The notes: generated by a model not told the origin, from the sequence alone. A stretch of DNA of 64,000 nucleotides from Clostridia bacterium (GCA_017514685.1 JAFWJN010000028.1:1-64000); one strand, 5' to 3'; shown: positions 8,726-19,315, counted from the first letter of the stretch. Made by a program: numbers and translations.

Positions 8726-9730
8726 ATGGATATGTCATTGATGGACTCGATCAAGGCGAAAGCAAAGGCGAACCGGAAGCACATTCTTCTGCCGGAAGGT
8801 GCAGAAGAGCGTACTGTTCAGGCAGCGGCTCGCATTACTGCGGAAGGAATCGCAAAGGTAACGCTGCTTGGCAAACGTGATGAAATTGAAGCGGTTGCAA
8901 AGAAATTCAATGTTTCGCTGGATGGCATCGACACGATCAACCCGACTGAGGAACCGGACTATGAGCGCTATTGCGAATGGTTCTATGAGATGCGGAAAGC
9001 AAAAGGCGTAACTCCCGAAAAGGCGCATGATATGATAGCAAATCCCTTGTTCTACGCAGCAATGCTGATCAAGGACAAGAAAGCGGATGGGTTCGTCTCC
9101 GGCGCGATCAACACAACCGGAAACACACTGCGTCCCGGTCTTCAGATCATCAAAATGAAACCGGGCATCAGCACGGTATCCAGTTTCTTTGTGATGGAAA
9201 TTCCGAACAAGGCATATGGCGACAACGGTCTGATGGTATTTGCTGACTGTGCTGTCAATATCGATCCGACGGCGGAACAGCTGGCGGCAATTGCTATTTC
9301 CTCGGCAGAGAGCGCGAAGACGATCTGCGGCATGGATCCGCGAATCGCGATGCTTTCCTTCTCAACCAAAGGAAGCGCAAAGCACGAGAATGTTGACAAA
9401 GTGGTTCAGGCGACCGCGCTGGTGCACGAACTGGCTCCGGAACTGAACGTCGACGGTGAACTCCAGGCGGACGCTGCGCTGGTGGAATCTGTCGGTCAGC
9501 TGAAGAGCCCGGGTTCTCCGGTAGCCGGAAAAGCGAATGTTCTGATTTTCCCGGATCTGCAGGCAGGCAACATCGGCTACAAACTGGTTCAACGCTTAGC
9601 GGGTGCGGAAGCAATCGGTCCGATCTGCCAGGGATTCGCTGCCCCGATCAATGACCTGTCCCGCGGCTGCAGTGTGGATGACATCGTTTCCGTTGTTGCG
9701 ATTACCGCAGTGCAGGCAATGGCAGAATAA
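8726..9730 (+). CDS. pta: Phosphate acetyltransferase
   Basis: Pta converts acetyl-CoA and phosphate to acetyl phosphate, the first step of ATP-yielding acetate formation. The 334-residue protein is the short single-domain form (PTA_PTB fold) with [20 protein letters not shown] and, at the C-terminus, [21 protein letters not shown] lies 5 nt before the ATG at 8726; a second ATG two codons later is also possible. It precedes ackA by 18 nt. Confidence 0.97.
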   Translation: MDMSLMDSIKAKAKANRKHILLPEGAEERTVQAAARITAEGIAKVTLLGKRDEIEAVAKKFNVSLDGIDTINPTEEPDYERYCEWFYEMRKAKGVTPEKAHDMIANPLFYAAMLIKDKKADGFVSGAINTTGNTLRPGLQIIKMKPGISTVSSFFVMEIPNKAYGDNGLMVFADCAVNIDPTAEQLAAIAISSAESAKTICGMDPRIAMLSFSTKGSAKHENVDKVVQATALVHELAPELNVDGELQADAALVESVGQLKSPGSPVAGKANVLIFPDLQAGNIGYKLVQRLAGAEAIGPICQGFAAPINDLSRGCSVDDIVSVVAITAVQAMAE

Positions 9731-9748
9731 CAGGAGGAGCATGTACCT

Positions 9749-10951
9749 ATGAAAACAATTCTGGTTATCAATGCTGGAAGTTCTTCTTTAAAATACCAGC
9801 TGATTGACATCGAATCGGAAGCGGTTCTGGCAAAGGGTCTTTGCGAACGCATCGGGATCGACGGCAAACTGACCTATAAACCAACGGACGGTGAAAAGTT
9901 CTCCAAAGAAGCTCCGATGCCCACGCATCAGGAGGCGATCGAGCTGGTGCTCGGCGTATTGACGGATGAGAAGATCGGCGTTATCAAGAACATGGAAGAT
10001 GTCGCCGCGGTCGGTCACCGCGTCCTGCACGGCGGTCCGAATTTCACAGCGTCCGCGCTTGTTACGGATGAATGTATCGCCGCAATCGAGGAAGTCATCC
10101 CGCTCGGACCACTGCATAATCCGGCAAACCTGATGGGAATCAACGCATGCCGCAAGGCAATGCCCAACACGCCGCAGGTGGCGGTGTTTGATACCGCATG
10201 GGGCATGAGCATGGAACAGAAAACGTTCCAGTATGCGCTGCCTTATGAGGTGTATGAGAAATATTCCGTCCGCCGTTATGGCTTCCACGGAACTTCTCAT
10301 ATGTTCGTGACCGGAGAAGCAATCAAGCGGCTCGGACGCGAAGGGGATCCCGATGTGAAGGTCATTACCTGCCATCTCGGAAACGGATCCTCAGTCAGCT
10401 GCTCCAAGGGCGGGAAATGCGTAGATACCTCGATGGGTCTGACTCCTCTGGAAGGTCTGCCGATGGGTACACGCTGCGGAAGCATCGACCCCGCAATCGT
10501 ACCATTCCTGATGGATAAGATGAATCTGAGCATCAAGGAAATGGATACCCTGATGAACAAGAAGAGCGGAATGCTCGGCATTTCCGGCGTTTCCAGCGAC
10601 TTCCGTGATCTGTGGGCGGCAAAAGAAGCAGGCAATGAGCGTGCTGCTCTTGCGCTGGATATGTTCGCACAGGGCGTCAAACGTTATATCGGTTCTTATG
10701 CAGCCGAACTGAACGGCGTTGACTGCATCGTGTTCACGGCGGGTGTCGGTGAAAACGATCAGGCTATGCGCGGACTGATTATGGAAAATATGGAATATCT
10801 CGGCATCGATTTCGATTTCGAGAAAAACCTTGCCGCACCGAAAGGCGAGGAGATCGTCCTGTCCAAACCCGGCAGCAAAGTCAAAGTTATGGTTCTTCCG
10901 ACCAACGAAGAACTTGCGATCGCACGCGATACTGCAGCTATCGCTCTGTAA
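9749..10951 (+). CDS. ackA: Acetate kinase
   Basis: AckA transfers phosphate from acetyl phosphate to ADP, giving acetate and ATP. The 400-residue protein has the family signatures VINAGSSSLKYQL at the N-terminus, GHRVLHGG, the CHLGNGSS phosphate loop and FTAGVGEN. The start has AGGAGG upstream. It is the second gene of the pta-ackA operon, a hallmark of fermentative metabolism. Confidence 0.98.
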   Translation: MKTILVINAGSSSLKYQLIDIESEAVLAKGLCERIGIDGKLTYKPTDGEKFSKEAPMPTHQEAIELVLGVLTDEKIGVIKNMEDVAAVGHRVLHGGPNFTASALVTDECIAAIEEVIPLGPLHNPANLMGINACRKAMPNTPQVAVFDTAWGMSMEQKTFQYALPYEVYEKYSVRRYGFHGTSHMFVTGEAIKRLGREGDPDVKVITCHLGNGSSVSCSKGGKCVDTSMGLTPLEGLPMGTRCGSIDPAIVPFLMDKMNLSIKEMDTLMNKKSGMLGISGVSSDFRDLWAAKEAGNERAALALDMFAQGVKRYIGSYAAELNGVDCIVFTAGVGENDQAMRGLIMENMEYLGIDFDFEKNLAAPKGEEIVLSKPGSKVKVMVLPTNEELAIARDTAAIAL

Positions 10952-10968
10952 TCGAATCAAGGCATATT

Positions 10969-11010
10969 ACAAGGACTTCCGTCAGGAAGTCCTTGTATTG
11001 GCTATTATAC
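10969..11010 (+). terminator. Terminator after ackA
   Basis: ACAAGGACTTCC (10969-10980) pairs perfectly with GGAAGTCCTTGT (10985-10996) around GTCA. The following T content is modest, so some read-through into recJ is possible. Confidence 0.75.
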
Positions 11011-11032
11011 AGTAAGGAAATCAATCAATCCG

Positions 11033-13006
11033 ATGAACTGGAGACCTATCAATTCCGAACCGATCGATCATGTACGGCTTGAAACACTGAAGAAAAATCT
11101 TTCTCTGTCCGAGCCTTTTTTGCGTGTTCTGATCAGGAGAGGGTTGTCTGATCCCCGGGAAATCGAGCGTTTTTTGCATCCGGAAATGGAGCCGCTTCCA
11201 AGCCCGGGACTGCTTTTCGATATAGAGAAGGCGGTGGAAAGAATTCATCGCGCTGTCCGGGAACGGGAAAAAATCTGCATCTACGGAGATTATGACGTTG
11301 ACGGCGTATGCGCGACTACGATCCTGTTCCGGACGCTGTCCGAGCTGGGCGCATTTGTATCCTATGAAATACCGGAGCGGCAGACCGAAGGATACGGAAT
11401 GCATGAAGGGAATGTGCAAAGGCTTGCCGATCAGGGAGTTCAGCTGATCATTACCGTGGACAACGGAATCTCAGCGCATAAAGAGATCGATCTGTGCAAT
11501 TCTCTTGGGATCGATGTCGTTGTCACAGATCATCATCAATGTCATGAGACCCTCCCGAATGCGTATGCGGTTGTCTGCGCGACAAGGGAAGGACAGGACG
11601 AGCGTATCCGGCATATCTGCGGGGGAGTCGTCGCGATGCTTCTTGCGACAGCGCTCGGGCAGAGGGAAGACCGGTTTCTGGCAATCGCCGCGCTTGCGAC
11701 GGTAGCGGACATCATGCCGTTGACAGGATTCAACCGGACGATTGTGGCGAAGGGAATCCCGCTGATTGATTCTGAACCGGGACTGTGCGCGCTTTTGGAA
11801 GCGGCAGGTGCAGCCGGTCAGCCGGTCAACACGCAGACGCTTTCCTTTATTCTTTCTCCGCACATCAATGCGGCCGGGCGTATGGGAGATGCCTCCAGAG
11901 CAGTGGAACTGCTCATCAGCGCGGATTATAATGTCCGGCGGCATTATGCGCAGGAACTGGAAGCTGCAAACAGTGAGCGCAAATCGGAGGAGCAAAGAAT
12001 CATTCAGGAGACGGAGAAGCAGATTCCTTCCCGCGAAAAACATCTGCTCCTGATGCTTCGCGGAGAAGACTGGAATCCCGGAGTAATCGGAATCGTGGCA
12101 TCCCGGATTCTGAATCAGTATCATTGCCCGGTACTGCTGTTCACCAGAGTCGGTGAGGAATTGGTCGGATCGGGAAGAAGTGTTCCGGGAGTGGATCTGT
12201 TCGGTTTGCTCAGCGATCATGCATCCTTCTTTACTCGATTCGGCGGGCATACGCAGGCGGCAGGCTGCGCGATGAAATCCTGCGATTTTGAACGGTGCCG
12301 GAAGGAACTGACCGAGGATCTTCACAGACGCTATCCACAGGGTCTGGAACCTGAGACGGAAGAATATGAAGAGCAGATTGAGATAAAGGATTGCACGGTA
12401 CCGTTTGCCAGAGAACTGCAGATGCTTGCTCCGTTCGGAGAAGGGAACCCGGAACCGCAGTTTCTGATAAAAGGTACATTGGAGGAATTGAATGCAGTCG
12501 GAAAAGACGGAGCGCATCTGTCTGCTGTAATCAGTGACGATAACACAAGATTGAAACTGATCGCGTTCCGGTTCGGAGACCGGTACAAAGAATGGAAGAG
12601 ACTGGAAACGGTGGAAGTCCTGTGCCGGCTGAAAGAAAACGTATTCCGAGGTTTTTCTTCCGTGAATGGTCAGGTAACGGCTCTAAGAGCCTGGATACCG
12701 GAGAATCTGAGGATAGCGGCAGAGGCTTTCTGGAAGTCGCCGGATCCGGTTTATGCAAGAAGAATAGCAGATGCTTCCGTAAAGAGACCGGATGAAGCGA
12801 GAATGAGACAACTGTTCGTACGGACAAGGGAATGCCTGAAAGCAGGGCTTCTGATCTGTGATCTGGATGAGGAACTGCTGCTGACCATGCTGGTTCTGTA
12901 TGAAGCGGGCATTGTATATCCGGTTGACGAGCGGTTGTTTGAACGGAAGATCGAAGAAAAGAAACAGATTGCAAGCGGAGTCTTGTATTCTGTAATGCAT
13001 CGGTAG
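11033..13006 (+). CDS. recJ: Single-stranded-DNA-specific exonuclease RecJ
   Basis: RecJ degrades single-stranded DNA 5' to 3' in recombination and mismatch repair. The DHH core is complete: YGDYDVDGVCA, VVTDHH, SPHINAAGR and, in the DHHA1 domain, FGGHTQAAG. An OB-fold-like domain follows and the protein ends in a roughly 100-residue tail, for 657 residues in all. The ATG is preceded by a weak site (AAGGAAA). Next comes relA 16 nt downstream, an arrangement seen in many Clostridia. Confidence 0.95.
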   Translation: MNWRPINSEPIDHVRLETLKKNLSLSEPFLRVLIRRGLSDPREIERFLHPEMEPLPSPGLLFDIEKAVERIHRAVREREKICIYGDYDVDGVCATTILFRTLSELGAFVSYEIPERQTEGYGMHEGNVQRLADQGVQLIITVDNGISAHKEIDLCNSLGIDVVVTDHHQCHETLPNAYAVVCATREGQDERIRHICGGVVAMLLATALGQREDRFLAIAALATVADIMPLTGFNRTIVAKGIPLIDSEPGLCALLEAAGAAGQPVNTQTLSFILSPHINAAGRMGDASRAVELLISADYNVRRHYAQELEAANSERKSEEQRIIQETEKQIPSREKHLLLMLRGEDWNPGVIGIVASRILNQYHCPVLLFTRVGEELVGSGRSVPGVDLFGLLSDHASFFTRFGGHTQAAGCAMKSCDFERCRKELTEDLHRRYPQGLEPETEEYEEQIEIKDCTVPFARELQMLAPFGEGNPEPQFLIKGTLEELNAVGKDGAHLSAVISDDNTRLKLIAFRFGDRYKEWKRLETVEVLCRLKENVFRGFSSVNGQVTALRAWIPENLRIAAEAFWKSPDPVYARRIADASVKRPDEARMRQLFVRTRECLKAGLLICDLDEELLLTMLVLYEAGIVYPVDERLFERKIEEKKQIASGVLYSVMHR

Positions 13007-13022
13007 TAAAATAGAGGCTGTT

Positions 13023-15218
13023 ATGGAAGAACAGAGCGAACTGAAATTAAAAGAACAGCTCCTGAACGATTTTCGGAAAAAGTTCGGTATTGAGCTGGGA
13101 GAAAAAATGCGGGAAGCGGTCGAATTCGCGGAGCGCGTGCACTGCAATCAGCGGCGGGATGCCGGTGATGCTTATGTCACGCACCCGATGACAGTTTCCA
13201 TCTATCTTCTGAAAATGGGAATGGACGCACCGACCGTCATAGCCGGTGTGCTTCATGATACCGTAGAAGATGGGGACGGCGTCAAGATTGAAGATATTGA
13301 AGCTCTGTTCGGGAAAGAAGTCGCGTCGCTGGTCGACGGAGTCACCAAGCTGACAAAATCCGGAAACCAGACGTATATCACGAAAAAACAGGAGCAGACG
13401 GAGAATCTTCGGAAACTGTTCTTATCCATTGCATCCGATGTCAGGGTCGTCATTATCAAGCTGGCTGACCGCCTGCACAACATGCGGACGCTTGCTTACT
13501 GTACCCCGGAAAAGCAGGCCAGAAAAGCGAAAGAGACTATGGAAGTTTACGCACCGCTGGCGGACCGTTTCGGTATGGGCGTCATCCGGTCGGAACTGGA
13601 GGATCTGTCATTTGCCTATCTGATGCCGGAAGAGTACCGGAAACTGAAAGAAGAAGTATCGGTTCAGCAGAAGGAGCGGATGGAAGCTCTCAGCACCGCA
13701 ATGGAAAAAATGAAGGTGCTATTAAAGGAAGCCGACATCAAGGGAGATATTTCCGGCCGTCCGAAACATCTCTATTCCACCTACCGGAAGATGCAGCGTA
13801 ATAATTATAAGCTGAACGAGCTTTACGATCTGATTGCAATCCGGATTATTGTGGAGACGGTCAACGACTGCTATGCGGCTCTGGGCGTTGTTCATGCAAC
13901 CTGGAAACCGCTTCCCGGTAGATTTAAAGATTATATCGCGATGCCGAAGCCGAACATGTACCGTTCTCTTCATACGACGGTCATGAGCGAAAACAGTATT
14001 CCGTTTGAAATCCAGATCCGTACCAGAGAGATGCATGAAACCGCCGAATACGGAATCGCCGCTCACTGGATGTATAAAGACGACAAGAAGATCATGACCG
14101 AACTGGATCAGAAAACTTCTCTGATCAAACAGATCATCGAGGCGGATGAAACAACCGAGGACAGCAAGGAATTCGTTGAGAACGTACTGAAAGACTTCCT
14201 TGGAGAATATGTATTCGTACTGACGCCGCAAGGGGAGATCATTGATTTGCCGGTCGGCTCCACTCCGCTGGATTTTGCATATCGAATTCATACGAATGTC
14301 GGACACCATTGCCAGCACGCACGAGTCAACGGGAATATGGTCCGTCTGGATTACAAACTCAAGACAAACGATGTTGTTGAGATCATTACTTCGAATTCCC
14401 AGATCGGACCGAGACGTGACTGGCTGAATATCGTTAAGACACAGTCTGCCAGAAACAAAATACGGCAATGGTTCAAACGCGAAAACCGTGAGGAAAATGT
14501 CCAGCGCGGACGTGAAATGCTGGAAGAAACCGCAAAAAGACATGCGCAGAATCTCCAGATACTGCTCAAACCGGAATATATCAATGAAATCATCAAGCGC
14601 ATGACGATTTCCTCCCTGGAAGATCTGTACGCGACGATCGGATACGGAGGAATTTCTGCAGGACAGGTCCTGCATAAGCTGATGGATTGCCATCGCAAGG
14701 AAATGCGCCTTGAGGAGATGAACAAGAAACTCGAGGAAGCGGGAAAAGAACCGCATAAGCCGACCGCTCATACGATTCGAAACGGAATCTATGTGCATGG
14801 TGATCCGGGAATGGCTGTTTTCTTCGCGAATTGCTGCAATCCTCTTCCCGGTGATCCGATCATCGGATATATCACAAGGGGGAGAGGAATCTCGGTTCAC
14901 AGAGCCGACTGCAAGAACGCGGAGAATCTGCTCCGGGATCAGGAGCGGATCATTGAGGTTGAATGGGCGGAAGAGGAGAACAGTACGTTCTCTGCAAGCA
15001 TCCGCGTAGTCGTTGTGGACAAGGCAGGCTCTCTGATGGCGGTCAGCAAGGTTTTGACCAATCTGAATGTCAATATGACCAGTTTGAGAAGCCGCATCGG
15101 AGACGAAGGTTCTGCAATATTCGAAATGTCATTCTCAGTCACCGGTACCGAACAGTTGAAAATCATTATCGCAAACCTGAAGAAACTGCCGGAAGTCATC
15201 GACGTTTATCGAACCTGA
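13023..15218 (+). CDS. relA: Bifunctional (p)ppGpp synthetase/hydrolase
   Basis: This Rel/SpoT homologue makes and destroys the stringent-response alarmone. The hydrolase HD motif is intact (HDTVEDG, with HD at 78-79). The synthetase domain contains RPKHLYSTYRKM and MPKPNMYRSLHTT. A TGS domain (about 385-450, beginning VFVLTPQGEIIDLP), a Cys-rich helical segment (FFANCCNPLPGD) and a C-terminal ACT domain follow. The 731-residue length is typical of long RSH enzymes, and both active sites look functional. Confidence 0.97.
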   Translation: MEEQSELKLKEQLLNDFRKKFGIELGEKMREAVEFAERVHCNQRRDAGDAYVTHPMTVSIYLLKMGMDAPTVIAGVLHDTVEDGDGVKIEDIEALFGKEVASLVDGVTKLTKSGNQTYITKKQEQTENLRKLFLSIASDVRVVIIKLADRLHNMRTLAYCTPEKQARKAKETMEVYAPLADRFGMGVIRSELEDLSFAYLMPEEYRKLKEEVSVQQKERMEALSTAMEKMKVLLKEADIKGDISGRPKHLYSTYRKMQRNNYKLNELYDLIAIRIIVETVNDCYAALGVVHATWKPLPGRFKDYIAMPKPNMYRSLHTTVMSENSIPFEIQIRTREMHETAEYGIAAHWMYKDDKKIMTELDQKTSLIKQIIEADETTEDSKEFVENVLKDFLGEYVFVLTPQGEIIDLPVGSTPLDFAYRIHTNVGHHCQHARVNGNMVRLDYKLKTNDVVEIITSNSQIGPRRDWLNIVKTQSARNKIRQWFKRENREENVQRGREMLEETAKRHAQNLQILLKPEYINEIIKRMTISSLEDLYATIGYGGISAGQVLHKLMDCHRKEMRLEEMNKKLEEAGKEPHKPTAHTIRNGIYVHGDPGMAVFFANCCNPLPGDPIIGYITRGRGISVHRADCKNAENLLRDQERIIEVEWAEEENSTFSASIRVVVVDKAGSLMAVSKVLTNLNVNMTSLRSRIGDEGSAIFEMSFSVTGTEQLKIIIANLKKLPEVIDVYRT

Positions 15219-15227
15219 GGAGGTTGT

Positions 15228-15674
15228 ATGCGTGCTGTGGTGCAGCGTGTATCGAGCGCTAAAGTGGAAATCGGAGGCGAATGCGCCGGTCAGATCCAGA
15301 AAGGTCTGTGTGTTCTGCTTGGGGTAGACGTGACAGATACGGAAGCGGATGCGGATTATCTGTGCGACAAACTGACCGGGCTTCGGATCTTTGACGACGA
15401 GAACGGAGTTCCCAACCGGTCCGTTATGGACATCGGGGGATCGATCCTTTTAATTTCCCAGTTTACTTTATTGGGGGATGCGCGGAAAGGCCGGAGACCA
15501 AGCTATATCGCTGCGGCAAGACCTGAGACGGCGGTCCCTCTGTATGAAAGATGCATCCGGCTGCTGAAAACTCAGGTGCCGGTAGAGACGGGCGTTTTCG
15601 GGGCGGACATGCAGGTCACGCTCTGCAATGACGGACCTTTTACGATTCTTCTGGATTCAAGGAGGACTTTCTGA
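15228..15674 (+). CDS. dtd: D-aminoacyl-tRNA deacylase
   Basis: Dtd removes D-amino acids from mischarged tRNA. It has the family's SQFTLLGDARKGRRPSY segment and the C-terminal NDGPFT, the variant of the Gly-cisPro-like NxGP motif region. Length (148) is standard. Its stop codon overlaps the start of the MBL gene (TGATG), so the two are translationally coupled. It follows relA by 9 nt, as in many Bacillota. Confidence 0.96.
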   Translation: MRAVVQRVSSAKVEIGGECAGQIQKGLCVLLGVDVTDTEADADYLCDKLTGLRIFDDENGVPNRSVMDIGGSILLISQFTLLGDARKGRRPSYIAAARPETAVPLYERCIRLLKTQVPVETGVFGADMQVTLCNDGPFTILLDSRRTF

Positions 15675-16318
15675 TGATTCTGACCTACCCGATGGGTCCG
15701 ATCGATGCGAATTGTTATCTGGTGATCAACGAGATCACAAAGGAAGCGGCGGCGGTGGATCCTTCCGATGCGGATGCGGTATGCAGCATTCTGAAAGAGA
15801 AGGGGCTGACACTGACGCACATTCTGCTGACTCACCGTCATTTTGATCATCTGGCAGGCGTTGCGGCTTTAAAGCAGCGCACACAGTGCAGGGTCATGAT
15901 CCATCCTCTGGACAAAGAAGGACTTCTGGATTCGGAGACGTCCAGAGCGACCATGCTGGGAGGCATTCTGACTCCCTGTGAACCGACGGATCTGGTTCAG
16001 GACGGGGATGTCATCCATGCGGCAGGTTATGAATACCGCGTTCTTTATACGCCGGGACATACAGAAGGGGGAGTCTGCTATGTCTGTGATGAAGGACAGT
16101 ACGCTTTTACCGGGGACACGGTGTTTTTTGAGGGAATCGGACGGACAGATCTACCCACAGGCAACATGCGAAAACTGATGCATTCGCTCTTTGATGTCAT
16201 TCTGCAGCTGCCTCCGAACTACGTACTCTATCCCGGACACGGGGAATCGACGACGGTTGCTCACGAGTGTGTCAATAATCCCATGCTACGCTATCGGGGG
16301 AATCCATGGTTCAACTGA
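15674..16318 (+). CDS. MBL-fold hydrolase, glyoxalase II-like
   Basis: This 214-residue metallo-beta-lactamase-fold enzyme has the metal motif THRHFDHLAG (about residues 55-64; HxHxDH with R and F in the variable positions), YTPGHTEGG and FTGDTVFFEGIGRTDLP, ending with LYPGHGESTT. This pattern is that of glyoxalase-II-like thioester hydrolases (YcbL/GloB2 type). The substrate is not evident. It overlaps dtd upstream and hemZ downstream, in a relA-dtd-MBL-hemZ unit conserved in Clostridia. Confidence 0.88.
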   Translation: MILTYPMGPIDANCYLVINEITKEAAAVDPSDADAVCSILKEKGLTLTHILLTHRHFDHLAGVAALKQRTQCRVMIHPLDKEGLLDSETSRATMLGGILTPCEPTDLVQDGDVIHAAGYEYRVLYTPGHTEGGVCYVCDEGQYAFTGDTVFFEGIGRTDLPTGNMRKLMHSLFDVILQLPPNYVLYPGHGESTTVAHECVNNPMLRYRGNPWFN

Positions 16319-17742
16319 TCACAAATGTAACGCAATATGAAAATGACATTGCCGAAGAAATTCGGCTTTTTTTAGGTGCGGTTGAGATCTGCAGGGAGGA
16401 TGCCGGCGCAGAGTACCGGATGCAGATCATGCTCGACCGGGAAACACGGACAGCATCCGGAACGCTGAACGGCGAATCGGCATCCTTTCCGGTCTTTCCG
16501 GACGGCGGAAATGCGCTGGAATGCAAGCGGCAGGAAAAGCGCGCTGTAAAACGAACAGCGTATGCCCTCATGCAGAAGGTTTGCCCGAAGAAGATGCCGT
16601 GGGGCAGTCTGACAGGCATCCGGCCTACTAAATTGCTGCGTGAACTGGAACAAAGGCACGGAGCCACGGAAGCGGTCAGGCAGTTCCGGGAAGTCTTCTC
16701 CGTAGAGGATGACAAACTCCGGTTAGCTGCAACCATCAATGCCGTTCAGCGTCCGTTTATTGAGTCGGTCGGACCAAGAGACCTGGATGTCTATGTGGGG
16801 ATTCCGTACTGCAGAACGAGATGCCTTTACTGCTCGTTCGGGTCGGAGATCGCAAAGGGCGCATCTGTGGAAGCATATCTGATCCCGCTGTTTGATGATA
16901 TCTCGCGCGGAGGACAGCTTCTGAAAGACGGTGGATGGAATCTCCGGGCGTTTTATATCGGCGGAGGCACGCCGACGGTTCTGAATGAAGAACAGATGGA
17001 CCGTCTCCTGACGCATATCGAGACGGTTTATGGCGGATATGGAATGGAATGTACCGTGGAAGCAGGACGTCCGGATACGATAACGGAGGAAAAACTACGG
17101 ATTCTGAAACGGCATGGAATCAGCAGGATATCTATCAATCCTCAATCCATGAACGATGAGACGTTGAAGCGAATCGGACGTGCTCATACGGCGGAGGAGA
17201 TCGTCAGGACCTTTGAATTGGCAAGAAAGATCGGGTTTGATTCGATCAATATGGATTTGATTGCCGGCCTTCCCGGAGAAAACGAGGAGGATTTTCAGAG
17301 GACGCTGTCCAAAGTGGCGGAATTGAAACCGGATAATCTGACCGTACATACGCTTGCTATCAAACGGTCAAGCCGCCTGAAAGAACAACTGGACCGCTAT
17401 CCGCTCCCATCTTCGGAATCGGTTGTCAGAATGATCGATATGGGCTTTATGACAGCCCGCTCGATTGGTTTATGGCCATATTATATGTACCGGCAGAAAT
17501 ACCAGAACGGAAATCTGGAAAATGTCGGCTACGCCGGGAAAGATAAGGTCTGCATCTACAATATTGACATGATGGAGGAAACTACATCCATCCTGGCGCA
17601 CGGGGCGAACGCTATGACAAAGCGGATCTTTGACGCGGAACAGAGAGTGGAACGGATCGCGGCGCCGAAAGATGTTCCGACCTACACCAATAAGCTTCCC
17701 CTGCTTGACAGTCAGAAACGGGAACTGTTTTTGCAGCGATAG
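16306..17742 (+). CDS. hemZ: Coproporphyrinogen dehydrogenase HemZ, radical SAM
   Basis: HemZ is an oxygen-independent HemN relative. Residues C169, C173 and C176 form the CX3CX2C iron-sulfur site in CRTRCLYCSF, preceded by YVGIPY. GGGTPT and the typical C-terminal HemN region follow. The N-terminal 150 residues are the extra domain characteristic of HemZ. It overlaps the MBL gene by 13 nt. No other haem genes are nearby, so its role may be in a partial pathway or another radical reaction. Confidence 0.92.
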   Translation: MVQLITNVTQYENDIAEEIRLFLGAVEICREDAGAEYRMQIMLDRETRTASGTLNGESASFPVFPDGGNALECKRQEKRAVKRTAYALMQKVCPKKMPWGSLTGIRPTKLLRELEQRHGATEAVRQFREVFSVEDDKLRLAATINAVQRPFIESVGPRDLDVYVGIPYCRTRCLYCSFGSEIAKGASVEAYLIPLFDDISRGGQLLKDGGWNLRAFYIGGGTPTVLNEEQMDRLLTHIETVYGGYGMECTVEAGRPDTITEEKLRILKRHGISRISINPQSMNDETLKRIGRAHTAEEIVRTFELARKIGFDSINMDLIAGLPGENEEDFQRTLSKVAELKPDNLTVHTLAIKRSSRLKEQLDRYPLPSSESVVRMIDMGFMTARSIGLWPYYMYRQKYQNGNLENVGYAGKDKVCIYNIDMMEETTSILAHGANAMTKRIFDAEQRVERIAAPKDVPTYTNKLPLLDSQKRELFLQR

Positions 17743-17807
17743 AACTTCTTCGGAAAACCTTCAGTGAAAAGCATATCGGCTTTTACGAAAAGCATACCTG
17801 CGGCTGA

Positions 17808-17837
17808 TTGACAAAGACGTAAAAATACCCTTATAAT
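17808..17837 (+). promoter_or_regulatory. Promoter of glnA
   Basis: A consensus TTGACA (17808-17813) and TATAAT (17832-17837) are separated by 18 nt. Transcription should begin near 17844, leaving a leader of about 140 nt before glnA. Confidence 0.88.
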
Positions 17838-17844
17838 TATTCAC

Positions 17845-17983
17845 ATATTTGAATACGGAGTTCCTCTCTTCGGAACCGACATGTGCATCGGGAAAAGGCA
17901 TGGAGTGCCTGCTTTTCTGATAAACATGTTTCCCCTCATCGCTGCCGGAACCGACAATTGAACGGCAAAAAGGAGAATCACAA
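17845..17983 (+). ncRNA. Structured leader of glnA, candidate regulatory RNA
   Basis: The leader has several possible stems. GTTCC pairs with GGAAC near 17860-17876; GGCA/TGCC (17897-17909) nests inside GGGAAA/TTTCCC; and GCCG/CGGC lies near 17944-17965. The 11-mer CGGAACCGACA occurs twice (17871-17881 and 17946-17956). No known riboswitch class was recognised. In Clostridia glnA leaders can be targets of ANTAR-type antiterminators, but a clear pair of hexaloop hairpins was not identified. Regulatory function is inference. Confidence 0.4.
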
Positions 17984-19315
17984 ATGAAACATTATACGAA
18001 AGAAGACATCATACGGATCGTTAATGAAGAAGACATCGAATTTATCCGTCTGCAGTTTACGGACATTTTCGGCCAATTGAAAAACGTTGCTGTAACCAAA
18101 TTCCAGATTCAGAAAGTCGTGGATAATCAGATCATGATTGATGGAAGTTCCATTGAAGGGTTTACGCGTATTCATGAATCCGATCAGTATCTGTATCCGG
18201 ATCTGGATACGTTCGTGATCCTTCCCTGGATGCCGAAAACCAGAAGAACCGCCCGACTGATCTGCGACGTTTACAATCCGGACGGAACGCCGTTTGTCGG
18301 AGATCCAAGGTATGTTCTGAAAAAGACGCTGAAGAAAGCGGAAGCCATGGGCTATACGTTCAACGCCGGTCCGGAGATGGAATTTTTCCTGTTCGAAACC
18401 GATGAAAAAGGTTATCCGACGACGGATACCGCTGATGCTGCCAGCTATTTCGATATGGCGCCGATCGATCACGGCGGAGATGTCCGCAGAGAGATCTGTC
18501 TCAATCTGGAAGAAATGGGCTTTGAAATCGAGGCAAGCCATCATGAAGTGGCAGCAGGACAGCATGAGATCGACTTCAAATATGCGGAAGCCCTCCGTGC
18601 TGCGGATAATATCAGCACGTTCCGGATGGCGGTCAAGACACTGGCACAGACAAGAGGACTGCACGCGACCTTCATGCCAAAACCGGTATTCGGAATCAAT
18701 GGTTCCGGTATGCATATGAATATGTCACTCTTCAAAGACGGAAAGAACATTTTCTTTGATGAGAAGGGTGATAAGAAGCTTTCCAAAGAAGCATACAGCT
18801 TTATCGCGGGTCTGCTGTATCATGTGCGCGGAATGACCGCGATCACCAATCCTTTGGTCAATTCCTACAAGCGTCTCGTCCCGGGCTATGAGGCACCCTG
18901 CTATCTGGCTTGGAGCGCTTCCAACCGTTCCGCACTGATTCGGATTCCCGCTGCGCGCGGCAACTCCACGAGAGTGGAACTTCGCTGCCCGGATCCTTCC
19001 TGCAATCCGTATCTGGCGATGGCCGTATGCCTGGCTGCCGGACTGGACGGAATCGAAAAGAACATGACGCCGCCTCCTGAAATCACCGAGAACATCTATG
19101 CGATGACGGATGACGAGCGGAAGATGCACGGAATCGATTCTTTGCCGGGTTCTCTCGAAGAAGCTGTTTCCTGCCTGGAAAAGGATCCTGTCGTGATCCA
19201 TACGCTTGGAGAGCATATCTTCCACAGTTATACCGAAGGCAAAAAGCGGGAATGGGACGAATACAGAACCCGTGTAACTGACTGGGAAGTCAAAAAATAC
19301 ATGGTGATCTATTGA
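17984..19315 (+). CDS. glnA: Glutamine synthetase, type I-alpha
   Basis: GlnA condenses ammonia and glutamate at the cost of ATP, the entry point of nitrogen assimilation. The 443-residue length and absence of the I-beta insertion and adenylylation loop place it in the Gram-positive I-alpha group. Visible signatures are DGSSIEGF, the metal site [20 protein letters not shown] and [19 protein letters not shown] lies 8 nt before the ATG. Confidence 0.97.
   Translation: MKHYTKEDIIRIVNEEDIEFIRLQFTDIFGQLKNVAVTKFQIQKVVDNQIMIDGSSIEGFTRIHESDQYLYPDLDTFVILPWMPKTRRTARLICDVYNPDGTPFVGDPRYVLKKTLKKAEAMGYTFNAGPEMEFFLFETDEKGYPTTDTADAASYFDMAPIDHGGDVRREICLNLEEMGFEIEASHHEVAAGQHEIDFKYAEALRAADNISTFRMAVKTLAQTRGLHATFMPKPVFGINGSGMHMNMSLFKDGKNIFFDEKGDKKLSKEAYSFIAGLLYHVRGMTAITNPLVNSYKRLVPGYEAPCYLAWSASNRSALIRIPAARGNSTRVELRCPDPSCNPYLAMAVCLAAGLDGIEKNMTPPPEITENIYAMTDDERKMHGIDSLPGSLEEAVSCLEKDPVVIHTLGEHIFHSYTEGKKREWDEYRTRVTDWEVKKYMVIY

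Noticed and set aside
11471-12517. Long antisense open frame (348 codons) inside recJ
   Set aside because: It mirrors the recJ coding frame, has no ribosome site, and its predicted protein is rich in Cys, Arg, Ser and His with no family pattern. The same holds for the long antisense frames in relA, ygeW, rplE and rplF.
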